From positions 1 through 6,017 of the forward strand of contig JAOUGQ010000193.1 of assembly GCA_029865515.1 (NCBI GenBank): a stretch of DNA of 6,017 nt. Reading direction: 5' to 3'. A program made the position numbers and the translations under genes. This stretch comes from Nitrospirota bacterium (GTDB lineage: Bacteria; Nitrospirota; Nitrospiria; Nitrospirales; UBA8639). The notes under the pieces were generated by a model. That model saw nothing but the letters and a program-made list of their open reading frames with translations. It was not told where the DNA came from and searched no databases. Positions 1 to 6,017 of the stretch are shown one piece after another (positions within the stretch are counted from its first letter, which is position 1; every line of letters starts with the position of its first letter).

Positions 1-3000
1 TGGCCAACATCTGACCCTGATGAACCTTCAGGAGAACCGCTCAACTTCATTGGACGATGACGGAAAAGTTCTCGATCTCTGGCCCGCTTTGGATCACCAT
101 CCTTCCACGGTCACCACGAATCACCCGCTTTTTTTTACCCGATATGAACGGGATACCAACGGCGATGGGCTGATCGATACCGATGACGAATCGTCCATCT
201 GGATGAAACAATGGGACCCCCGGCAGCATCAACTCGAAGCTCTTTATCGGATCACTCCGGTCCACCAATTTCATGTCTATCCTGCCGTGTCGGGAGATTT
301 GCTGTATTACGCCGACCTGATAGCCGGCGATATTTTCCGGATCGATATTCCCGCGTTCCTCAAAGACTATGCGAACCTCGATCAGGCCAAATCATTGGCC
401 GCCTCGTATCAGGATCATGGCCAGCTGGACCTGGCGCTCCTCGTCCTGACCAACATTTCTCACAATCTGTTGGCCCAACAACATCCTGAAGCACGAGCGG
501 AATTTGATTTTTCTCTCGCTGAGGCACAGACACTGGAAGGGAATTTTCTTGCGGCCCGGGAGTCATTGGAGCCTTACGCACAGCAATCCGGCCGGATCGG
601 AGCGTTGGCACGAATTCACATGATCGTCCTGCGTATCCAGGAGCAGGCCCAGAGCGTCAGCTCCGCGGCGAGACGCCGGTTAGTGACAACGGGTGCTTCC
701 GAGCTGATGGCCATCGGGCAAGAACACCGGGACATGGATGAGGTGTACGGTCAAGCCCTGATTGAGGCCGGGCGGCTTTACCTCTTTTCAGAAGATCCCC
801 TCACGGCCTTGGATTACCTGGTCAAAGTCGATGAGGTGCAAAATAAGGAGATTCGAGCCAAGGGACTTTTCACCAGAGGCGAAGCCTACCGGATTCTGGG
901 AGACGCCCCCAATGTGATTCGCGTATTCGTGGACGTCATTCACTTATTCGGCGAGCGCTCTTCCTGGGGCAAACGTGCCATTCAAAAGGTCATTGTTCTT
1001 TCCCGGCAGGGAGAGACCTCTCAAGATCGCTTAACGGCGTTAAACACGTTGATCCCCCGGCACCCTGACCTTCCCGTATTGATCGCCACCACTCGACTCA
1101 CCATCGCCGACCTCCATTACGAACAGGGAGAACAACTGTCCGCTCTGGAAACCCTGGATTTCATCGTCTCGGCTCCTGACCTACCCAACGAACTCGTCAT
1201 CCAAGCCTATGGAAAAAAGGCCGCGATTCTTTCCGGATCCGAACGGTACCAGGAAGCCGCGGATACTTATGCCGCGTTAGGTCAATTCACCGGAGAAAAT
1301 CAGACCGAACTCGAAGAGGCCAAGAGCCTTCTCATTTTGCAACTGGTCAAAAAAGCCCTCAAAGACCGGAAGGTGGGGGAGACCCGCATTGCCGCCAAAT
1401 CTCTCAAACACCTCATCGACCAATATCCCGAATCCGTGGAAGCCCACCGGGCGTATATCGAAACAAAAGCCATGCTCAAGGAAGCTCCGGAGGTCCAGGC
1501 CTGGTATGCCGACTTGGTCAACACACATCCTGATCACGCGGTGTATCAATATGGCCAGGCCTTGGCGTTGTCCTATGCGGAGCCGCCAGACCTGCCCCTG
1601 GTGATTCGTCTCCTCCAACGGGCCATGGAAAAAGATCCCGCCATCGGGTATGTCCATCAAACACTGGGGTGGGCCTACGAACAATCCGAACGGACATCAG
1701 GCAAGAAAGGGTACCTTGAGAAAGCCGAGCAGGAATATCGCATCGCCCTGGAGATCAACGACCCCGGCCGCTTCCCGGAGGTGGAATCGCAACTGCTCTT
1801 GAATTTGGGGAACACCTATCTGGCTCTCTCGAATTTCCGCGAAGCGTATCGGCATTACCGGCAGCGTGAAGAGCAATTCGCTCCGACCGGCGAGACCATC
1901 ACCGAATTCCTCTATCGCAAAAATTATGGTGAGGCCTGTTTTAAATCCGGACGCACCGAGGAATCGCTGGTGCAATATCAATTGGCCTTGCGCAACGTTC
2001 CTGCCGAACAGCCGGGTCTCAAAGCTGAAATCCTTGAACGCATCGGACTGTCCCATCAGGACATCGGACAATTTGCCAAAGCCATTGACGCCTTCACCAA
2101 AGCCCTGGATCTCAACCGTGAGCTGGGGCAGGAACAAAACGTCACTCTTCTCCAGAGAAATATCGGGGTCAACCTGTTCAACCTGAGCCGCACCAGCGAA
2201 ACCGGTGGACGGGATGAACTCAAACAGGCCTTGGGCAGTTACTTTACCAGTCTGGACCATCTCACAACGGGCGGCGGGAAAACCCTTGCGAAGGGACAAG
2301 GACTGTTCAATGTCAGTGTGGCACTCAGTGAAGGCGGGTCTCAAGCTGCCAGCGGATTCGACCTGATGGGCGAACAAAAGCTCATGTTCAGTTACATCGC
2401 CAGCACCTATGAACAATTAGACGAAGCCGGACCCGCCAGGGATTTTTATCGCAAAAAATTGGCTCTGCTCAACCAGGTGTCTCCGGCTAATCAGAATGCC
2501 GCAGCCCTGACCGAAAAAGCCATTGTCCTGAACCGGCTGGGAGTCCTGTCTCACCAATTAGGTGAACCTGACCAGGCCATGGAGTCCTTTCGCCAATCCT
2601 TGAATTACACCCGAACGTTGAATATGCCGTTCGGGACCAGTGTCAACGTCTATAACCTTTCTCAACTGGCCGTAGAAAACATCCTACAGGGTCAAACGCC
2701 TGACCTGAGTCTGGTGGAGGGGATCACCTCAACCATTCAGGATCTCCAGCAGCGGAACTACGAAGATCGCAATCTGTTTTTCACACTCACCAACACGGCT
2801 TTGCTCCTTTCGCTTCTCCCGGCACCTTCCCTGGACGCAAACTTGAAGCCGGCGGAAGCCGTCCAACGCATGCATGAGCAGTTTACCTATTCGACCCTTC
2901 CGTGGTCCTATTACCAGAAAGCTGAATTGCTCCTGGACAAACCAGCCCTGTTCTCCGAGAGCCAACGGCTCCCCGCTCAATTTCTGGTGAAGTTGAACCA

Positions 3001-6000
3001 GGCCGAGTTAGCACGAACGGCGGATCAACCTCAGGTCTATCGCCGCATTCAGGAAGACCTGCTCAAACTGGTGGAAGACCGGCAACCACCCAATAGCTGG
3101 CTGTGGTTTTTGTCTCAGGCAGAGGAAGCAACGGATCCTTCCACGCGGAAACAATTCCTCACAAAATCCGTTGAGACCGTCCTTCGTTTCCCGGCACAAA
3201 CCGATCCTCCAACAGGACTGCCCAACACCTGGCCCGCCTACGAACGTCTGACCCGTCTGTCGGTCGACCAATTCATCGCTGACGGCCGGACGGACGACGC
3301 CTTTACCGTGGCCGAGCAACTGAGCATCCGGCAAATGACCAGCGCCCTCTACGAAGCACTGGGAGAGGACTTTTTTCTCAAAGGCCTGGGAGACTATGAA
3401 CCGGAATTGAAATCGTTACTCGGAACACTCCGCCAAGCCAGAAACCAGGGTGACATCACCGCCATTGAAGAAGCCGCTTCTGCCCTCCAGGACACGCTGT
3501 ATGCCCTTTTTGAAGAATATCCATGGGCCACCCCTTCCTTCTGGGCGTATCCTCCGACCAGGGAGCTGTTATTTTTAGGAGTCGACGCGCAACATCCCTA
3601 CTTGAAAATTGTCAAAGGGCTACAAGGCTATCATGGCTTCGTGCATAACGGGGATACGCTCCATTACAGTCCGCTGGTCGTGAGCGACAAAGGGATCACC
3701 GGGGATGATGAATTTCACAGGCGGTTGGGACAAGCGGCGTCCGCCTATGTCTCGATGCCTCAAGAACTGGAGTCCTCCCTCCCTTCACTGGCTCTCGCTC
3801 AAAAACCGCTCACTTGGGTCAGCAACTTCTATGACTTCCTGAATGGCTATCATCAGCGCAGCCTCTTTTTTTCTGCTATCACTACCCCAAGCACCTTTCA
3901 CCCTTCAATCCCTTCAACCACAGGAGACATTCCCTTCGTGCTCCAACCGTTTAACGGAAGAGCGGATCACGATCATCCCCTGGCAGCCCAAACTAACATT
4001 GCCGTGTTTCTCCAACCTCCGGATACGTTCGCCTTTGAAGTGCAGGAAGCTCAGAACGTTCGAGAATTTGTTTCTGTGCTCGATTTTGCCGGCATGCAGC
4101 ATCATTCGATTCTGCTGCTGGGGGGCTTCCCGTCCTCCTCGACTTCCCCATGGGTGCTCATTTCCTCTCTGCTTCGCGCCGGGTTTCCCCATGTCGTCGT
4201 GAGCCAAACACCGCTTGATCCTCAAACCGCCACCGAATTTCTGAACCACTATCTGACCCATCTCAACATGCTTCCTCCCGATGAAGCTGTGATGGCCGCC
4301 TCGCAGGATATCTGGGGATCGGACACAGCGAAATATCCTTTCCGCCATTATGGATTCGCAGGCATGGGTGCCGACGAACGGCAGGAATATGCCGCCTCCA
4401 TTTACGACCAGGAAGTGGCGGACGCCATTCACGCATTTGAAACCAAGGGCTTTCCTGCCTCCCTCGTGCACATCGAACATGCGCTCGCGCTCATCGAGCA
4501 TGCTCAAAAGCGAAAGGACTTCAAAGAACTCACCACTCTGGCCGTGGAAACCGCCTTTGAAGTCAACAATTACGACAAGGGCATTTTCTTTCAGCAGAAA
4601 CTGCTGGATTCACTCACACCGGAGACCCCTGCCAGCGAGCGGGCCGAGGCCGAATATCGTTTAGGCATCCTGCATTCCCGTCTGGAACACTTTGACATTG
4701 CCGTGAAGCACCTGGAACACGCCAACCAGATTTGGGAACAAGGTGAAGAACTTGATCGTCTCGCGGAAGGCATGGCCACATTAGGGATCGTGCGCGAAAA
4801 CATGGGGGCCTATACGGAAGCCCTGGAACAATTCAACCAGTCATTTTCCCTGTACCAGGAAATCGGGGAAATGGGGCACACGGCATTTCAATACCGGCGA
4901 ATCGGCCGTATTTATTACCTTCGATTGGGCCGGTATGAGAAAGCCCGGGAAAACTTCCTGGCCGCACTCAAGCTGTACCAGGAGCAAAAAGATCCGCAGG
5001 GAGAAGCCGAAGTGCTGTATGAAGTGGGATTGACCTTTGAAAAAGTCGGCCTGTTCGACCAGGCCGCTGACCACTACCACCAGGCCCTCGCTCTTGCGAA
5101 GGAATTGGATGATCCCATGCTCCTGGCAACAGGCGATCTCTACCTCGCCAATGTGGCCTGGTTCCAGGGGAACTATCAAACGGCCTTTCAATTACTCACC
5201 CAGGCCGATAAAAAAGCCGAAGCCGCCAATGACCCCCAATTGCGCATTATGGTGAAAAATACCCGCGGGTTGATTTACTGGACACTCAATGACACCGACA
5301 AAGGACTCTTACATTTACACGACGCCGTCACGCTCAGTCAGTCTGCCAACATCCAAACCGAGTTAGCCTCTTCGCTGAACAACCTTGGATTGATCTACCG
5401 GCAACGAGGCGACCACGGCACCGCCCTGGACTATTTTCAAAAGGCGAAAACCCTTGACGAGTCCCTCAAGAGCCAATGGGGCCTAGGCTATGACTATCGC
5501 AACATCGGCATCTCGTTACTGGCCTTGGGGCAGTTGGAAGAAGCCGAAGTTCATTTTCTCAAGGCCGAGCAGATCAGTTCCGACATCCACAATGTCATCA
5601 ATTGGGTCAAAGCCTTATTAGAACTGGGAAATGTCAACAAGGCTCTTATGCGTCCCAACCAGTCCCTTGGGTATTACGAACGGGCATATGAACTCTCTCA
5701 GCGATACGGAATTAAGGAAGTAGAATGGCGGGCGGCAGCCGGCAAGGCCACACTGTTGCGGGAAGAGGGGAAGCTCCCTGACGCGTTGACCTGGTTTACC
5801 AAAGGCGTCGAGGTAGTGGAAGGCATGCGGGCGGCACTGAAGATCGATGAGCTACGAAACAGTTTCCAGACCAACAAACTGGATCTGTACCGTGACATCA
5901 TCACCCTGCTGATCACCATGAACCGGACCGATGACGCATTTAATTTTCTAGAACGCTCCCGATCCCGAAGTTTTATCGACCTGCTGGGCAATCAAAAACC

Positions 6001-6017
6001 ACAATCCAAAACCAGGG
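1..6017 (+). CDS. Giant propeller/TPR/CHAT multidomain protein (partial, both ends open)
   Basis: The frame starting at base 2 is open for 2,005 codons without a stop, so this is an internal fragment of a protein longer than 2,000 residues. The domains in order are a beta-propeller tail (1-116), an irregular TPR array (~127-896), a helical spacer (~897-1094), a CHAT-like module without cysteine (~1095-1460), a regular 40-residue TPR array (~1471-1938), and the linker helix of a second CHAT domain (~1939-2005). CHAT domains are caspase-fold cysteine proteases of clan CD, usually C-terminal to TPRs that hold or sense a partner. That role is inferred here; the substrate is unknown. Met7 (base 20) is the first in-frame ATG, but the frame is open upstream of it and it falls inside a domain, so I do not take it as the start. 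Composition is uniform and the frame is unbroken across all domain borders, so I see no frameshift or assembled junction. No gene symbol is recognisable. Confidence 0.93.
2..349 (+). other. C-terminal blades of a TolB/PD40-like beta-propeller
   Basis: Residues 1-116 are rich in beta-strand patterns and unlike the helical remainder. Two strand blocks stand out: LFFTRYERDTNGDG followed by SIWM, and YPAVSGDLLYYAD followed by GDIFRIDIP. This 'readable line, then DTNGDG, then a word for a reported value' pattern is familiar from PD40/TolB-like propeller repeats, in which each blade begins with a phrase similar to 'P-x-x-S-x-D-G-x-x-x-x-F'. Probably one to two blades are visible and the rest would lie upstream. 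Such propellers bind peptides or proteins and are often periplasmic. The join to helical TPR sequence falls near Pro117. The fold assignment rests on the pattern alone; another strand-rich repeat is possible. Confidence 0.55.
152..187 (+). other. EF-hand-like calcium-binding loop
   Basis: Residues 51-62 read DTNGDGLIDTDD. This fits the DxNxDGxIDxxD calcium loop: Asp51, Asn53, Asp55, the backbone of Leu57, Asp59 and Asp62 occupy the 1, 3, 5, 7, 9 and 12 positions, with Gly56 and Ile58 at their conserved places. It sits between two propeller strands rather than between two helices, so it is a structural dockerin/TolB-style loop rather than a paired EF-hand. Calcium is plentiful outside the cytoplasm, which weakly supports an extracytoplasmic protein. 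Confidence 0.75.
380..2689 (+). repeat. First TPR superhelix (irregular, about 12 or more units)
   Basis: Residues ~127-896 form helix pairs with the TPR signature (small residue at position 8, aromatic at 11, Ala at 20, aromatic at 24, Ala at 27). The clearest units have their position-8 glycine or alanine at residues 556 (LGWAYEQ), 603 (LGNTYLAL), 643 (YGEACFKSG), 682 (IGLSHQDIGQF), 722 (IGVNLFNLS), 800 (IASTYEQLDE) and 847 (LGVLSHQLGE). Spacing is 39-40 where units are adjacent. It widens to 47 between 556 and 603 because of an insert (near TSGKKGYLEKA), and to about 78 between 722 and 800 because of a Gly-rich stretch (TTGGGKTLAKGQG). Weaker units fill residues 127-500, for example GQLDLALLVL and RYQEAADTYAAL. 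The array would form a curved scaffold for protein binding. The only cysteine in the window, Cys646, lies here. The number of units is approximate. Confidence 0.85.
2690..3283 (+). other. Helical spacer between TPR array 1 and the CHAT-like module
   Basis: Residues ~897-1094 remain in frame and are mostly helical, with leucine- and glutamine-rich amphipathic segments, but I cannot place confident TPR units. Proline-rich breaks occur around residues 935-945 (LLPAPSLDANLKP) and near 1060-1080 (PAQTDPPTGLP). Part of it may be strongly diverged TPRs, because the final helices (AYERLTRLSVDQFIADGRTD) resemble the last repeat usually found just before a CHAT domain. It offers no catalytic or ligand-binding motif I can recognise. 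Confidence 0.5.
3284..4381 (+). other. Degenerate (pseudo-) CHAT domain
   Basis: Residues ~1095-1460 follow the order of landmarks in CHAT proteases. GRTDDAF and AEQLSIRQMTSALYEALG (from 1095) match the entry helix, usually ERARSRAFLDLL. A strand hairpin follows at 1210-1225 (YHGFVHNGDTLHYSPL). The strand SILLLGG (1369-1375) stands where LVVLSAC carries the nucleophile. Then come W1384 with SSLLRAGFPHVVVSQTPLD (from 1388), equivalent to 'LRRAFLLAGARSVVASLWPVDD', and TATEFLNHYLTHL. The module ends in FRHYGFAGMGADER, equivalent to the closing 'YWAPFVLIG'. No cysteine occurs anywhere in the module, and Gly1375 occupies the expected Cys place. No typical His-Gly strand is evident either. I infer a folded but proteolytically dead CHAT domain, possibly structural or ligand-binding. 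The assignment rests on motif order seen by eye, so a different alpha/beta fold remains possible. Confidence 0.6.
4412..5815 (+). repeat. Second TPR array, 40-residue period
   Basis: Residues ~1471-1938 hold two weak leading units followed by ten strong ones. The position-8 Gly/Ala falls at residues 1555, 1595, 1635, 1676, 1716, 1756, 1796, 1836, 1876 and 1914, so the step is 40 residues (120 bp) almost without exception; one unit is 41 and the last step is 38. Typical cores are LGIVRENMGAYTEALEQF, IGRIYYLRLGRYEKA, VGLTFEKVGLFDQAADHY, LGLIYRQRGDHGTALDYF and IGISLLALGQLEEAEVHF. The 40-residue unit, with longer helices than the 34-residue TPR, is the type found in kinesin light chain, LGN and many CHAT-linked or signalling TPR proteins, and builds a peptide-binding groove. 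The units differ in DNA sequence, so the array is old rather than freshly amplified. Confidence 0.93.
5816..6017 (+). other. TPR-to-CHAT linker of a second CHAT domain (cut by the window end)
   Basis: Residues ~1939-2005 match the stereotyped lead-in to CHAT domains. A long helix (VVEGMRAALKIDELRNSF) is followed by NKLDLYRDIITLLITMNRTDDAF and then the hallmark ERSRSRSFIDLLGNQKP. In known TPR-CHAT proteins the equivalent is 'R-x-x-F-x-x-x-K-x-x-L-Y-x-D', then 'A-F-x-x-x-E-R-x-R-x-R-x-F-L-D-L-L', with the protease core starting roughly 50-100 residues later. The core, including any catalytic His and Cys, is beyond base 6017, so whether this copy is active cannot be told. This linker is far closer to the family norm than the equivalent stretch in the inner copy (residues 1095-1121). 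Confidence 0.85.

Noticed and set aside
20..22. In-frame ATG as the true start of the gene
   Set aside because: The frame is open upstream to base 2, no Shine-Dalgarno-like sequence precedes it, and it would start the protein inside a propeller domain.
129..136. T-run as a transcription terminator
   Set aside because: No GC-rich hairpin lies directly before it, and it is in the middle of an open, domain-consistent coding frame.
1277..1684. Minus-strand open frame of 135 codons, and other short frames on both strands across the window
   Set aside because: All sit within the long + strand frame, lack domain patterns, and read as out-of-frame or antisense translations of the TPR protein.
2266..2300. 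TGGGKT as a nucleotide-binding P-loop
   Set aside because: The GxxxxGK[ST] spacing, preceding beta-strand and downstream Walker B are absent, and the segment lies in a TPR scaffold.
1697..2416. Minus-strand open frame of 239 codons
   Set aside because: It is exactly opposite the TPR coding frame, has no recognisable domain or plausible ribosome site, and its length is expected as a shadow where the sense frame avoids certain codons.
3914..4507. Minus-strand open frame of 197 codons
   Set aside because: It overlaps the CHAT-like module and the start of TPR array 2 on the opposite strand. The translation is low in hydrophobic order, with scattered Gly, Arg and His, and matches no family I know.
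3284..6017. Link to type III-E CRISPR, whose Csx29 is a TPR-CHAT protease
   Set aside because: TPR-CHAT architecture is widespread. There is no CRISPR array, Cas gene or Cas7-like sequence in the window, and this protein has a propeller and a doubled layout unlike Csx29.

Overview
The whole 6,017-base window lies inside one giant gene on the + strand. The frame that starts at base 2 is open from end to end: 2,005 codons with no stop. Both the true start and the true stop are outside the window. No intergenic DNA, RNA gene, CRISPR array, insertion sequence or convincing regulatory site is visible. I read no second gene on either strand.

The encoded protein is modular (residues are numbered from the codon at base 2). 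Residues 1-116 look like the last blades of a TolB/PD40-type beta-propeller and contain a canonical EF-hand-like calcium loop. Residues ~127-896 are a long, irregular TPR superhelix. Residues ~897-1094 are a helical stretch with only weak repeats. Residues ~1095-1460 look like a CHAT (caspase HetF-associated with TPRs) module that has lost its catalytic cysteine. Residues ~1471-1938 are a second, much more regular TPR array with a 40-residue period. Residues ~1939-2005 are the characteristic helical linker (ERSRSRSFIDLLG) that leads into a CHAT domain. The body of that second CHAT domain should lie just past the right edge.

The layout therefore reads as propeller - TPR - degenerate CHAT - TPR - (predicted) CHAT. 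I infer a tandem duplication of a TPR-CHAT unit in which the inner copy became a non-catalytic pseudo-protease. By family analogy, the propeller and TPR arrays would bind partners or sense a signal, and the terminal CHAT domain, if intact, would be the protease effector. The substrate and trigger cannot be read from this window.

The organism cannot be named firmly. By eye the GC content is in the mid-50s percent and the codon use is smooth throughout. Very large TPR-CHAT proteins are typical of environmental Gram-negative lineages with complex signalling, such as Nitrospirota, Deltaproteobacteria-like groups, Planctomycetes and Cyanobacteria. Nitrospirota is my low-confidence guess. The propeller, the calcium loop and the near absence of cysteine (one in 2,005 residues) hint at an extracytoplasmic location, but no signal peptide can be seen because the N-terminus is missing.
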